The notes: generated by a model not told the origin, from the sequence alone. A stretch of 64,000 bases of DNA from Phycisphaerae bacterium (GCA_035275405.1 DATEMU010000012.1:558001-622000), one strand, 5' to 3'. Positions 42,114-51,875 are shown, counted from the stretch's first letter. Numbers and translations: made by a program.

Positions 42114-44852
42114 CTAATTCGTACCTTGCGTTGGCGCCGTGACCGGTTCACCGCGGGCCGTGAGTTCCGTCGGCGTCGGGAAGGGCAGCTTCTTGATTTG
42201 CTCTTCGATGAGCGATTTTTTTCCGACGAGGACCAGGAGCGCCTGCTCCAAGGGGACGGCGGCAGAGGCCAGTTTGTTGAGTCCGCCCGCCGACTGATTG
42301 GAGATCGCCGCCAGATCGTCGCCGAGCGTCGAGAACGGCAGGCCGTTCTGCTCCAGGAGCGCCGCTTGCGAAAGGATTCCGTTGAGCCCTTCGAACGACT
42401 GGATCAATTCCATTCGATTGGTCTCACGGGCCTTGCCGGCCTCTTCGTCGGAGACGTCTCCGCCCCGAATCTTCTTGAACTCCTTGAGGAATTCGGCCAG
42501 CGCCGCGCCGGTGTGTTCGGCCTGCACGTCGCAGCCGGCGGAGAAATAGCCCGTTCGCGGCGTCATGGTGTATCCGCAGCGAGCACCGTAGGTATAGCCG
42601 TGATCCTCGCGGAGGTTCTGATTCAGGCGGCTGGTGAAGCTGCCGCCGAGGATGGTGTTGAACAGCTCCAGCTTGATGCGGTCGGGTGAGGCGTAGGTCG
42701 GACCCGGCATGAAAAAGCGGATGACCGTCTGCACCGCGTCGGGCTTGTCGACGACGACGACGCGTAGCGCCGAGTTTGCCGGAGGCGGCAAGGCCTGGCG
42801 GGGGGGGCGGGCGGCACTTCGCGCCGACGAGTCGTTTTTCCAATCAGCCAGTACCTTTTCCAGGGACGCCTTGGCTTCATCGGCGGTCAAGTCGCCGGCG
42901 ATGAACAACGTCGCCCGGGACGGGATCAGCAGCTCGGCATGACAGGCCTTGAGGGCTTCGACGGACAGATTCTCGACGGTGTCGACCGTGCCCTCGGCGG
43001 GCCGGCCGTAAGGGTGATCGTCGCCGTAGAAAGCGCGCAGACCGACGCGCCCCGCGACTTGTTGCGGTCGATCCTCCGCGCGTTTGAGCCCCTCGAGGTG
43101 CAGTCGTTTCTCTCGGTCCCACTCCTTCTCCTCGAAGCGCGGCCGCAAAACGGCGTCGCTGAAGAGGGCGAGACCCTGGTCGAGGTTCCGCTTGAGGACC
43201 GAGAGCCGCACGCTGGTCGTTTCCTGGCCCGCCGAGGCGCTGAAGTCCGCGCCGAGCTTGTCGAGCGCGTCGGCGAATTCGATGGCGCCCAGCGGGCCCG
43301 CGCCCTCGTCCAACATGCTGGCCGTCAAGAAGGCGCGACCTGACTGGGCGGGCGAATCCTCCATCGCGCCGCCGTCGATCTGCAGGAGCACGCTGACCAG
43401 CGGCAACTCCGACTTTTTCCAATGCCGCACGGGTATTCCGTTGGATAGCGTGAAGGATTGGGGCGCCTGCGGCGTGAAGGCGGCCGCGGCGGCGGTTTCC
43501 GGTCGCTTGTCGCGGGCCGTGGTCAACTCGACGGCAGTCTTTTCGGGCAGGACCCGCATGATGAGCCGGGCATCCTGTGTCAGCACCTTGCGCGCCCAGT
43601 CGCGGACGCCGTCGGTCGTCGCCTGGCGATAACGATCCAGATCACGTTTGAAGCCGTCGGGCTCGCCGAAGGCGAAGTTGTATTCGTTGAGGCTGTCCGC
43701 CTTGTTGAGAAGGGATTGCAGGCCGGTGATCGTCGCGTATTCGATCTTCGCTTTTTGGCGCTCCAGCTCCTCCGCCGTGGGCCCCTGGGCGAGGAACTCG
43801 GCGATGACCTCATCCGTCGCGGCCTCGACCTTGTCCAACGAGACTTCCTGGCGGGCCGTTACCTCGATGGTGAATAATGAGCCCAGCAGGCTGGATTGCT
43901 GATTCGCCTCGACCGCCGTGGCCAGTTTGTCCGTGTAAATCAACCGCTGGTACAGGCGGCTGGAGATCCCGTCACTGAGGACCGCAGCGGCGAGGTCCAT
44001 CTCCGCATCGCCGGGGGCGAAGTGCGCGGGGCTGTGATAGACCATCGTCGTCCGCGGGAACTGCACCGAGTCGGTGTAGGTCACGCGACGGACTTCGGAC
44101 AGCGTGATGGGTTCGGCGGTCTTGTGCGCCGGTTGAGCCGCGCGCGGCAAAGTGCCGAAGAGCTTCTCGATCAGCGGCATGATGATCTTCGGATCAAAGT
44201 CGCCCGCCACCACCAGCGAGGCATTATTCGGCACGTAATAGGCCGCGAAAAAATCCGTCACGTCGCGGACGGTTGCGGCTTCCAGATCTTCGTGCGACCC
44301 GATTACGGTATGGTGATAGGGGTGCTCGGGCGGGTACATGAGTTCGCCGATCTTTAGATCCGCCCTGCCATAGGGGCGCATTTCGCTGGTCTGCCGGCGC
44401 TCGTTGCGGACGACCTCGCGCTGCTTGTCCAGCTTCTCCTTGGTCATCTCCTTGCCGAGATCTTCCAGGCGATCAGCGTCCAACCAGAGCAGCGTCGGCA
44501 GGAGGCTCGAGGGCCCGAACGAGAAGTAGTTTGTCCGGTCCTCAGAGGTTGACGCATTATTGAAGCCGCCCTCGGTCTCCATGAGCACGTCGAAGGCGTT
44601 TCCGGGCACGCGGCGGGTGCCCATGAACATGAGATGCTCGAAGAGGTGCGCGAACCCGCTCCGCCCCGGGGCCTCGTCCTTGGAGCCGACGTAGAACCAA
44701 GTGTTGATGCAGGCGACGGGCAGGCTGTGGTCCTCGTGGAGGATGACGGTCATGCCGTTGGACAACTGGTATTTCTCGTACTTGACTTCCTGGGCCGAAG
44801 TCCTGTCCGTTACGATGAGGAGAGCGAAGACAATCAAGCATTTTCGGATCAT
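42114..44852 (-). CDS. Periplasmic M16 (pitrilysin-type) zinc metallopeptidase
   Basis: 912 aa with a signal peptide (CLIVFALLIVTDRTSA) and GGAG seven bases before the ATG. Two tandem M16 pairs: the first carries the inverted zinc motif HLFEHLMFMG (HxxEH) near residue 70 and the distal glutamate in the following helix; the second (~residue 470 on) lacks it and is the inactive half, with YGDDHPYGRP and REDHGYTYGARCGY. The clam-shell fold degrades peptides; targets are unknown. Confidence 0.92.
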   Translation of the reverse strand: MIRKCLIVFALLIVTDRTSAQEVKYEKYQLSNGMTVILHEDHSLPVACINTWFYVGSKDEAPGRSGFAHLFEHLMFMGTRRVPGNAFDVLMETEGGFNNASTSEDRTNYFSFGPSSLLPTLLWLDADRLEDLGKEMTKEKLDKQREVVRNERRQTSEMRPYGRADLKIGELMYPPEHPYHHTVIGSHEDLEAATVRDVTDFFAAYYVPNNASLVVAGDFDPKIIMPLIEKLFGTLPRAAQPAHKTAEPITLSEVRRVTYTDSVQFPRTTMVYHSPAHFAPGDAEMDLAAAVLSDGISSRLYQRLIYTDKLATAVEANQQSSLLGSLFTIEVTARQEVSLDKVEAATDEVIAEFLAQGPTAEELERQKAKIEYATITGLQSLLNKADSLNEYNFAFGEPDGFKRDLDRYRQATTDGVRDWARKVLTQDARLIMRVLPEKTAVELTTARDKRPETAAAAAFTPQAPQSFTLSNGIPVRHWKKSELPLVSVLLQIDGGAMEDSPAQSGRAFLTASMLDEGAGPLGAIEFADALDKLGADFSASAGQETTSVRLSVLKRNLDQGLALFSDAVLRPRFEEKEWDREKRLHLEGLKRAEDRPQQVAGRVGLRAFYGDDHPYGRPAEGTVDTVENLSVEALKACHAELLIPSRATLFIAGDLTADEAKASLEKVLADWKNDSSARSAARPPRQALPPPANSALRVVVVDKPDAVQTVIRFFMPGPTYASPDRIKLELFNTILGGSFTSRLNQNLREDHGYTYGARCGYTMTPRTGYFSAGCDVQAEHTGAALAEFLKEFKKIRGGDVSDEEAGKARETNRMELIQSFEGLNGILSQAALLEQNGLPFSTLGDDLAAISNQSAGGLNKLASAAVPLEQALLVLVGKKSLIEEQIKKLPFPTPTELTARGEPVTAPTQGTN

Positions 44853-44995
44853 GGGGTTACTCCGCCTGCCGTGGGTTTCAGAATGATCGATAGTTTAATC
44901 GACGGCGTGCCCTCCGCCTAACGCGGCGCGACCGAAGTAATGGGGTGGCCCGCCAGCGTTGACATCGCCTCGGACTGCGGCAATGCTGCCTCGCC

Positions 44996-45949
44996 ATGAA
45001 GCTGATTGTCCAGATTCCCTGCTTGAACGAGGAGGAGACGCTGCCCGCCACGCTGCGCGACATTCCCCGCCAGATTCCGGGCATCGACAAGGTCGAGATC
45101 CTGATCATCGACGACGGCTGCACGGACCGGACGCTGGAGGTCGCCCGCGCGAATGGCGTCGATCACATCATCAAATTCCCCGGCAATCGCGGCCTGGGCC
45201 ATGCCTTTGCGGCGGGGATGGACCGCTGTCTGTCGCTGGGGGCCGACATCATCGTCAATACCGACGGCGACAATCAGTATTTTGGAGGAGACATTCCCAG
45301 GCTCGTGCAGCCGATCCTGGAGGGGCGGGCGCATCTGGTGATCGGCGACCGCGAACCGGACAAGGTAGCGCACTTTTCATTCGTCAAGAAGAAACTACAA
45401 ATTCTGGGGAGCAAAGTCGTCAGCGTTCTGGCGGATGTTCCCGTGCCGGATGTCGCCAGCGGCTTTCGGGCCTACAGCCGCGAGGCGGCGATGCGCCTGG
45501 TCTGCTCGACGGACTTCGATCACACCGTCGATCACGCCATCCAGGCGGGCCGCAAGCACCTGATCACGGTCAGCGTTCCGATCCGCACGAACGAGAAGCT
45601 TCGCGAGAGCCGACTGTTCTCGAACATCGGCGTGTTCATCACCCGCTCCGTCGGCATCATGGTGCGGGTCTATTCATCGTATCAAGCGATGAAGATCTTC
45701 ACCGCCGCCGGGCTCGTAGTGATGTCGGTCGGCGTGGTCATCGGCCTGCGCTTTCTGTACTACTTTTTCTTCACGGACCAGCACGATCTGCACATCCAGT
45801 CGCTCATCCTGAGCGCGATCCTGCTCATTGCGGGGTTTCAGATGATCCTCACGGGCATCGTCGCCGACCTCATCAACAGCAGCCGGGCGGTGCTGGAGGA
45901 TGTGTCGTATCGGTTAAGACGGTTGGAAGATACCCGACGCGAGGAATGA
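44996..45949 (+). CDS. Family 2 glycosyltransferase with C-terminal membrane helices
   Basis: 317 aa. GT-A fold: VQIPCLNEEETLPATL, ILIIDDGCTDRTLEVAR and NTDGDNQYFGGDIP (metal-binding DxD-like). Two C-terminal transmembrane helices (~240-265 and ~278-300) resemble dolichyl/polyprenyl-phosphate sugar synthases (DPM1/GtrB type). Likely transfers a sugar to a lipid carrier for envelope glycans; no sugar-specific neighbour. Confidence 0.85.
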   Translation: MKLIVQIPCLNEEETLPATLRDIPRQIPGIDKVEILIIDDGCTDRTLEVARANGVDHIIKFPGNRGLGHAFAAGMDRCLSLGADIIVNTDGDNQYFGGDIPRLVQPILEGRAHLVIGDREPDKVAHFSFVKKKLQILGSKVVSVLADVPVPDVASGFRAYSREAAMRLVCSTDFDHTVDHAIQAGRKHLITVSVPIRTNEKLRESRLFSNIGVFITRSVGIMVRVYSSYQAMKIFTAAGLVVMSVGVVIGLRFLYYFFFTDQHDLHIQSLILSAILLIAGFQMILTGIVADLINSSRAVLEDVSYRLRRLEDTRREE

Positions 45950-45968
45950 CCACGTCGACACTCACGGA

Positions 45969-47579
45969 CTATCTCGATCCCTCTTCCTTTCGCAGCGCCG
46001 CGAGTTGCACCGTCCTGACGGACAGGATGGGCGCCGCGTTCTTTAGTTCCTCCAGGACGGCTTCCGGCACGGCGCCATCTATCTTGAGGAGCATGAGCGC
46101 GGTCCTGGCCCGCCGCGAGAGCGCCATATCCGCGATATTGATCTGGTGATCGCCGAACAGCGTTCCCACGAGCCCGATCACGCCCGGTCGATCGTCGTTG
46201 AAGATCAGCACGAGCAGTCCCTCCGGCACCATTTCCATGCGGTAGCCGTCGATGGCCAAAATGCGCGGCACGCCGTCGAGGAAGACCGCGCCCTCGACGT
46301 GATGCACCTCGCCGCCGTGCTCGATTTTAAGGGTGACGATCTCGAAGAACTCGCGCCGGCTCGAATGGGCCGCGTGATGGACCTCGATCCCCCGTTGCTG
46401 CGCAAAGCTGCGCGCATTGACGAGGTTCAACCGCCCTTCGATGTGCGGGCTCATGAGCTCGGCCACGGCGTGCAGGGCCAGCGTCGGACACAGCGCCGTG
46501 AGCGCATCGCCGCCGTGGGTCATCACATCCACGCGGTCGATCCCGCCGCCACACAACGGCGCCAGGATCGCCGCCATTCGGCTCGTCAGGTCCAGATACG
46601 CGCGGTCGCGCGCGGAAAGGTGCGCCGGAAGCCCCGCGACGTTGACCGCTCCGCGGATCACGCCGTTTTGCAGAAAGTCGATCAGCGATTCGACCGCTTC
46701 GGTAGACACCGCCGTCTGTGCCTCCTCCGTGGATGCGCCCAGATGCGGGGTCAGGACGATGTTTTTGCACGTCAGCAGGGGACTGTCCCGGGGCGGCTCC
46801 GCGAAAAACACGTCCACCGCCGCGCCGGCGAGGCGACCGGCATTGAGCAGCGCGGCCAGGGCCGTCTCATCAACCAGCCCGCCGCGGGCGCAATTGATCA
46901 CGACGGCGGACTTTTTCATCCGCGTGAGTTGTTCGGCGCCGATCATGCCCCTGCTTTCCGGCGTCATGGCCGCGTGAAGCGTGAGGCAGTCGATCTGCGG
47001 CAGGAGATCATCCAGGCTGCGGACGACCTGCACCCGGCCTTCAAGAGCGGTGTCCGTGCTCAGCAGCGGGTCATACGCCATGACGTTCATTTTCAGTCCG
47101 ATGGCCCGCTCGGCGACGGCCCGCCCGACGCGTCCCAGTCCGACGATGCCCAATACCTTCCCGGCCGCCTGTCGTCCGACAAACTTTTTGCGCTCCCATT
47201 TGCCCTCGACGACGTGCGCGTGGGCCTGCGGAAGACTGCGCAGGATGGACAGCAGCATGGCAATAGTGTGTTCGGCGGTGGAGATGGTATTGGCATCCGG
47301 CGTATTGATGACGAGGACGCCGGCCGCTGTCGCCGCCGCGACATCGACGTTATCCACACCGACGCCGGCGCGGGCAATGACTTTGAGCCGCCCGGGCCGG
47401 GCCAGCACCGGCGCGCCGACCTGTACGCTCGATCGGATGATCATCCCGTCGTATTCGCCGACGATCTGGGCAAGCTGATCGGCACTCAGTCCCGTGCGGA
47501 CCTCGGCCGAAAACCCCGGCACTTCGCGCAACCTCGCGAGCCCTTCTTCGGCGATCATGTCGGCGACGAGGACTTTCAT
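45969..47579 (-). CDS. serA: D-3-phosphoglycerate dehydrogenase (long, ACT-domain form)
   Basis: 536 aa, the long type. First enzyme of serine synthesis: oxidises 3-phosphoglycerate to phosphohydroxypyruvate with NAD. NAD-binding loop GLGRVGRAVAERA, INCARGGLVDETAL (catalytic Arg) and TPHLGASTEEAQ (catalytic His). An intervening domain (~320-450) and a C-terminal ACT domain (VLIFNDDRPGVIGLVGTLFG) allow serine feedback. Its start overlaps the stop of the upstream dehydrogenase. Confidence 0.93.
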   Translation of the reverse strand: MKVLVADMIAEEGLARLREVPGFSAEVRTGLSADQLAQIVGEYDGMIIRSSVQVGAPVLARPGRLKVIARAGVGVDNVDVAAATAAGVLVINTPDANTISTAEHTIAMLLSILRSLPQAHAHVVEGKWERKKFVGRQAAGKVLGIVGLGRVGRAVAERAIGLKMNVMAYDPLLSTDTALEGRVQVVRSLDDLLPQIDCLTLHAAMTPESRGMIGAEQLTRMKKSAVVINCARGGLVDETALAALLNAGRLAGAAVDVFFAEPPRDSPLLTCKNIVLTPHLGASTEEAQTAVSTEAVESLIDFLQNGVIRGAVNVAGLPAHLSARDRAYLDLTSRMAAILAPLCGGGIDRVDVMTHGGDALTALCPTLALHAVAELMSPHIEGRLNLVNARSFAQQRGIEVHHAAHSSRREFFEIVTLKIEHGGEVHHVEGAVFLDGVPRILAIDGYRMEMVPEGLLVLIFNDDRPGVIGLVGTLFGDHQINIADMALSRRARTALMLLKIDGAVPEAVLEELKNAAPILSVRTVQLAALRKEEGSR

Positions 47580-48814
47580 GGGAGACTGGGTCCTTTAGGT
47601 CCAACTGGACCTATTTCCTTCACCTCCGCCTGAATGACCAGATCCTTCATCCCGGCGATCGCCTGAAGGACCGGAGCGGGAATAGGCTGATTGAGACGAA
47701 TGGCGGCGACGGCGGTCTTGCCGCCCTGGAACGGCGAGTTTGTCATGGCGCCCACGTTGATATTCGCCCGGCGGAGGTGGTCGAGTACCGCGGCGAGCAC
47801 CCCGACTTTGTCATAATGGCGCACGACGAGCTGGCAACTAGCCGGTGCCTGCGTCTCGATATTGAGACCGTTGGGCACTTGGCCGGTCGCGGCAAATGTC
47901 CGCACGATCCGAATGGTCTCTGCGGCGATCGCGTTTTGTGCCTGGTCCGTGGACGCGCCGATGTGATGTGTGCCGTAGACGACGCCGGCGTTCATGATCG
48001 AGGCGTGGAAGGCCGCCTGGCCGGACTCCGGCTCGTCCGGATAGACATCCAATCCCACGCGAATCCCCCGTTCGCGGACGGCCTTCTCCAGCGCGGAATA
48101 ATCCACCACCTCGGCCCGCGACGTATTGATGAAATAGCTGCCCGGTTGGAGCCGTTCCAGCACGGCCGCGTCGATGATGCTCCGGGTGTCCGGCGTCATC
48201 GCCACATGGACCGTGAGGATGTCGCAATTGCCCGCCACCTGGCCCGGCGTCTCGCAGCGAACGATGGACAGCTCGTCGGACTGCTCCGCCGTAAGCGACC
48301 GGCTCCACGCGATCACCTTCATCTCAAACGACAGGGCCCTTTGCACGACGGCTCGGCCGATCTGTCCGAGGCCGATGACGCCCAGTGTCCGCCCCTTGAG
48401 CCCGCGGGCCTGGGAATACTCCTTTTTATTCCAGCGACCTTGTCGCAGATCGATGACGTTTTCGACGATGCGGCGGTCGAGGGCGAGGATGAGTGCAAAA
48501 GTCAGTTCCGCCACGGCGACCGCATTCTTGCCGGGACAGTTCGCGACATAGACTCCGCACTGGCTGGCGGCCCCGACGTCGATGGTGTTGAAGCCGGCCC
48601 CGGCACGAATCACCAGCCCCAAATGGGGCGAGGCCTCGAACATATCGGCCGTGACTTCGGTGCTACGGACAATGAGTACGGCGGCCCGAGTCTGGATCAG
48701 GGCGTCGCGAAGGGCGCTGCCGTTCAGGCCCGGATCGCACACGACTTCAAAACCGGCGGCGCGAAGCTCGTCGAGGCCCCACGATTCGAATTTGTCCGCG
48801 ATCAGGACTTTCAT
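47576..48814 (-). CDS. D-2-hydroxyacid dehydrogenase with ACT domain (PGDH-like paralogue)
   Basis: 412 aa from ATG 48814, with GGAG seven bases upstream; the open frame continues to 49792 but that part is antisense to mlaE. NAD domain GLGQIGRAVVQRA, INTSRAEVVDYSALE (Arg) and YGTHHIGASTDQAQ (His). C-terminal ACT domain after residue 330 (HYDKVGVLAAVLDHLRRANI). Compared with SerA it lacks the ~120-residue intervening domain. It may be a second phosphoglycerate dehydrogenase or act on another 2-hydroxyacid. Translationally coupled to serA by ATGA. Confidence 0.88.
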   Translation of the reverse strand: MKVLIADKFESWGLDELRAAGFEVVCDPGLNGSALRDALIQTRAAVLIVRSTEVTADMFEASPHLGLVIRAGAGFNTIDVGAASQCGVYVANCPGKNAVAVAELTFALILALDRRIVENVIDLRQGRWNKKEYSQARGLKGRTLGVIGLGQIGRAVVQRALSFEMKVIAWSRSLTAEQSDELSIVRCETPGQVAGNCDILTVHVAMTPDTRSIIDAAVLERLQPGSYFINTSRAEVVDYSALEKAVRERGIRVGLDVYPDEPESGQAAFHASIMNAGVVYGTHHIGASTDQAQNAIAAETIRIVRTFAATGQVPNGLNIETQAPASCQLVVRHYDKVGVLAAVLDHLRRANINVGAMTNSPFQGGKTAVAAIRLNQPIPAPVLQAIAGMKDLVIQAEVKEIGPVGPKGPSLP

Positions 48815-48997
48815 GCCGCGACTCCGATTACGGCGATGGGTATAAGTACGTATCCATCGCGTCGGGCGAATCATCGTCGCTTGACCTGCGGTCGGCGTCA
48901 AGATCGCCGTCGGTTCGGCGGTCAAAAATTGACAGGCCGCGCCGCAGAGGATAGAAAGCCGCGAGCGCCGCGCTGCAACGCGGCCCGGAGATCCGAG

Positions 48998-49834
48998 TTG
49001 GCCACTGCCACAACCACAGCCGGTAAACTTTCCCGCTTCAGCGACTTTTCGCGCCGCGTGGTCGCCAGCTTCGGCGATTTTTGCATTTTCTCCGGTGAGA
49101 CGTTTTGGTGGACCAGCCGCGATTTGGGCAAGCCGCAACTCTGGCGCTTGCTGATGCCGCAGTTGTACGAAGTCGGCTACCGTTCGCTTCCGGTCGTGCT
49201 CATCACGGGGGCTTTCGTGGGCATGGTCCTCGCCGTCCAGGCCATCGAACAATTTCGCGCCGTCGGCCTCGAAGAGCGCATGGGCGCGGTGGTCAATATT
49301 TCCGTCGTCCGCGAGTTGGGGCCGGTCCTCGCCGGCGTTATGCTTGCCGGCCGCGTCGGCGGGGCGCTGACCGCCGAGTTGGGCACCATGAAAGTGACGG
49401 AGCAAATCGACGCCCTCCGCAGCATGGGCGTCGACCCGGTCAATTACCTCGTCGTCCCGCGCGTGTTCGCCTGTATCCTGCTGACCCCGGTTCTGACGCT
49501 CTACGCCGACCTGACCGGCTCGATCGGCGGCTGGTTCATTTCCGTCGTCCAGCGCGGCGTCGACAGCGGTCCCTATTGGGAATTCACCGAGATGTCGGTC
49601 GATACGTTCGATCTGATGTCGGGCGTGCTCAAGGCTTTCTTTTTCGGCGCGGCCCTCGGTCTGATCAGTTGTTACAAGGGCTTTTTCTGCCGGCCGGGTG
49701 CGGAGGGCGTCGGCCGGGCTTGCACGGAGTCGTTCGTCGCGTCCTTCATCGCCATCCTCGCCCTTGACTACTTCCTCGCCGAACTGCTCCAAACCATCAG
49801 CGTTCGGTTGTGGGGCTTCCGCAGCTTCATCTAG
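48998..49834 (+). CDS. mlaE: MlaE-family ABC permease (lipid transport)
   Basis: 278 aa from a TTG at 48998 with GGAG seven bases upstream; there is no ATG near the domain start. MlaE domain: LPVVLITGAFVGMVLAVQAI, RELGPVLAGVMLAGRVGGAL, EIDALRSMGVDP-like EQIDALRSMGVDPVNYLVVP and GLISCYKGF. Forms the membrane channel of the MCE/Mla ABC system moving phospholipids between membranes. First gene of mlaE-mlaF-mlaD. Confidence 0.92.
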   Translation: MATATTTAGKLSRFSDFSRRVVASFGDFCIFSGETFWWTSRDLGKPQLWRLLMPQLYEVGYRSLPVVLITGAFVGMVLAVQAIEQFRAVGLEERMGAVVNISVVRELGPVLAGVMLAGRVGGALTAELGTMKVTEQIDALRSMGVDPVNYLVVPRVFACILLTPVLTLYADLTGSIGGWFISVVQRGVDSGPYWEFTEMSVDTFDLMSGVLKAFFFGAALGLISCYKGFFCRPGAEGVGRACTESFVASFIAILALDYFLAELLQTISVRLWGFRSFI

Positions 49835-49851
49835 GCTAAACTACCCTCGTC

Positions 49852-50634
49852 ATGGGCGAATCCAACAACGAGCCAATCATCGAGTTGCGGGGCGTAAGCA
49901 AACGCTTTGGCTCGTTGACCGTCCTGGACAAGCTCGACCTGGCCTTTGAAAAAGGCAAGACGACAGTCATCATCGGTGAATCGGGCACCGGCAAGAGCGT
50001 GCTGCTCAAGCACATCGTGATGCTGCTTCGTCCGGACAGCGGTGAGGTCTATTTCCACGGAAAACGCGTGGACAACCGTTCCGAAGTCGAGCTGGTCGAA
50101 GTTCGCCGCCGCTTCGGAGTACTTTTCCAGATGGGGGCCCTGTTCGACTCGATGACGGTCGAGGAAAATGTCGCCTTCCCCATCCTTCAGCACAATGACA
50201 AGCCGCCCGCCGATCTCAAGGAGACGGTCACCCAGAAGCTGAAGATGGTCGGGCTCGAGGGGCTCGAACGCCGGCGGCCGGGAGAGATTTCGGGCGGCCA
50301 GAAGAAGCGCGTGGCCCTGGCACGGGCCGTCGCGCTCGATCCGGAAGTCATTCTCTACGATGAGCCGACGACCGGCCTGGACCCCGTGCGGGCCGATGTC
50401 ATTAATGAGATGATCCTGAAGCTCAAGCAGGAATTGAATGTGACCGGCATCGTCGTGACGCATGACATGACCAGCGCCTTTAAAGTGGGCGACCGCATCG
50501 TGATGCTCCATCACGGCAAGATCATCGCGGACGAAGAGCCGGAATGGTATCGAAAGTGCAAAGATCCCGTGGTTCGCCGCTTTGTAGACGGGCAGGCCGA
50601 CATGAAGGACTTGGCGGCCTTGGAAGCGGTCTAA
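49852..50634 (+). CDS. mlaF: MlaF-family ABC ATPase (lipid transport)
   Basis: 260 aa. Walker A IIGESGTGKSVLLKH, Q-loop LFQMGALFDSMTV, signature EISGGQKKRVALARA, Walker B VILYDEPTTGLDP and H-loop VVTHDM. Energises MlaE. It lies 17 bases after mlaE; TAAACT about nine bases before its ATG could be an internal -10 box. Confidence 0.94.
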   Translation: MGESNNEPIIELRGVSKRFGSLTVLDKLDLAFEKGKTTVIIGESGTGKSVLLKHIVMLLRPDSGEVYFHGKRVDNRSEVELVEVRRRFGVLFQMGALFDSMTVEENVAFPILQHNDKPPADLKETVTQKLKMVGLEGLERRRPGEISGGQKKRVALARAVALDPEVILYDEPTTGLDPVRADVINEMILKLKQELNVTGIVVTHDMTSAFKVGDRIVMLHHGKIIADEEPEWYRKCKDPVVRRFVDGQADMKDLAALEAV

Positions 50635-50663
50635 ACGCCTTTGGAATCTACGCGAGGAACAGT

Positions 50664-51677
50664 ATGCCGAGCAAAAACAAGAACATCGTCGTCGGGGCCT
50701 TCGTCCTGGCCGGTTTTGTCGTCATGGGCGGGCTCATCGTCGCCTTCGGCGGCGGTCGGATGCTCTTCGGCACCTACGAACTGAAGGTGCTCTTTCCCAA
50801 GGGCGTCCAGTCCATCCAGCAGGGCCAGACCGTGACGCTTTATGGAAAGCGTGTCGGAGAAACCAAGGAAGTGATCTTCGTCGATGAGAATGCTGTGGAA
50901 AAAGGCGTCATTGTGGTGGTGAAGGTGGAAGGCTTCGATCTGCCCGCGACGCTGGAGATGGTCGTCACACCGAACCTCATGGGCCTCGGCAAGGCGCCCG
51001 TCGACCTCGTCGTCCGCGACCCGTCGGACAAGAACAAACTCCCCAAAGACGACACCGCTCAGATTCCCGGCCGGATTCGGCAGCCTCTGGATCAGCTCCT
51101 CCCGCCGGAGATGCAGAAATCGCTCAAGGACATGACGACCCACATCGGCGAACTGGCCGCCCGCTTCAAGCCCGTCGCCGAAAACCTCGGCCGCATGCTC
51201 GAGGCCCGCAAGCTGGAGGACGTCGACGCCCGCACCGCCGCCGCCAACCTCGATAGCGTGGTCCAGCGGTTCGATGCCACCCTGAAGGCCTTTGAGGAAG
51301 TGATCGGCGATCCCAAGAACCAGGAGAACTTCGCCGCCCTGATTGCCAACAGCCGCAAAATCTCCGAGACCGGTATCGCCACGATGGAAAACGTCCGCGA
51401 GATCACGCAGGAGGGTAAACAGGTCACGAAGGACGTGGGCGAGTTGATGCGCAAGCTGGTCTCGACCGCCGATGACATGTCCGCCGTGCTCAAGCGCATG
51501 GAGCAGACGGTCGCCTCGCTGAACGACAAGAACGGCACGGTCGGCCTGCTGCTCAACGACAACCGGCTCTACGAGGAGCTGCTGCTCTCGGCCCGCCGGC
51601 TGACCAAGATGCTCGATGACGTTCGCGAGGTGATGGACCTGGCCAAGAAGGGTCAGTTGCGGATCCGGGCGTTTTGA
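50664..51677 (+). CDS. mlaD: MCE-domain (MlaD-type) lipid-binding protein
   Basis: 337 aa from ATG 50664, preceded by GAGGA. N-terminal anchor (VGAFVLAGFVVMGGLIVAF), one MCE/MlaD domain (~40-125: YELKVLFPKGVQSIQQGQTV; VTPNLMGLGKAPVDLVV), then a long coiled-coil C-terminus (~150-330), longer than E. coli MlaD. The hexameric ring with a helical extension could bridge towards the outer membrane. Substrate-binding partner of MlaE/MlaF. Confidence 0.92.
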   Translation: MPSKNKNIVVGAFVLAGFVVMGGLIVAFGGGRMLFGTYELKVLFPKGVQSIQQGQTVTLYGKRVGETKEVIFVDENAVEKGVIVVVKVEGFDLPATLEMVVTPNLMGLGKAPVDLVVRDPSDKNKLPKDDTAQIPGRIRQPLDQLLPPEMQKSLKDMTTHIGELAARFKPVAENLGRMLEARKLEDVDARTAAANLDSVVQRFDATLKAFEEVIGDPKNQENFAALIANSRKISETGIATMENVREITQEGKQVTKDVGELMRKLVSTADDMSAVLKRMEQTVASLNDKNGTVGLLLNDNRLYEELLLSARRLTKMLDDVREVMDLAKKGQLRIRAF

Positions 51678-51845
51678 ATAAAGGAAGACCTCCCCGAACG
51701 CAACCGTTTCGAACTTTGGGAAGCTGCCAAAACGGCAGATTATAGCGGCCGGTCTGTTAACCGCGAGAGCGCGGGTTATGTCTAGCAACGGTTTTCCGCG
51801 CTCTCCAACATGGTTCCGCGGCGGGTATGCGAAGGAGACCCCATC
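51678..51845. other. Region after mlaD with a small hairpin
   Basis: No gene is supported. A hairpin near 51755-51778 pairs TAACCGCG with CGCGGGTTA (one bulged G) around an AGAG loop; it may end the mla transcript but has no T-tract. Confidence 0.45.
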
Positions 51846-51875
51846 TTGCAATTCTAAGTCTGGGTTGGGTACTAT
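51846..51875 (+). promoter_or_regulatory. Candidate promoter of a small RNA
   Basis: TTGCAA (51846-51851), 18-base spacer, TACTAT (51870-51875). The predicted start near 51882 falls at the first base of a stable stem that leads into a terminator. Confidence 0.5.

Noticed and set aside
46146-47633. 495-codon plus-strand ORF
   Set aside because: Antisense shadow of serA; composition is His/Arg/Asp-rich without domain similarity.
47777-48997. Long plus-strand open frame leading into mlaE (685 codons in total)
   Set aside because: It is antisense to the hydroxyacid dehydrogenase; MlaE similarity begins only after the TTG at 48998, which has a good Shine-Dalgarno sequence.
48815-49792. N-terminal extension of the minus-strand dehydrogenase (738 codons in total)
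   Set aside because: Antisense to mlaE, compositionally unlike protein, and the ATG at 48814 has its own GGAG.
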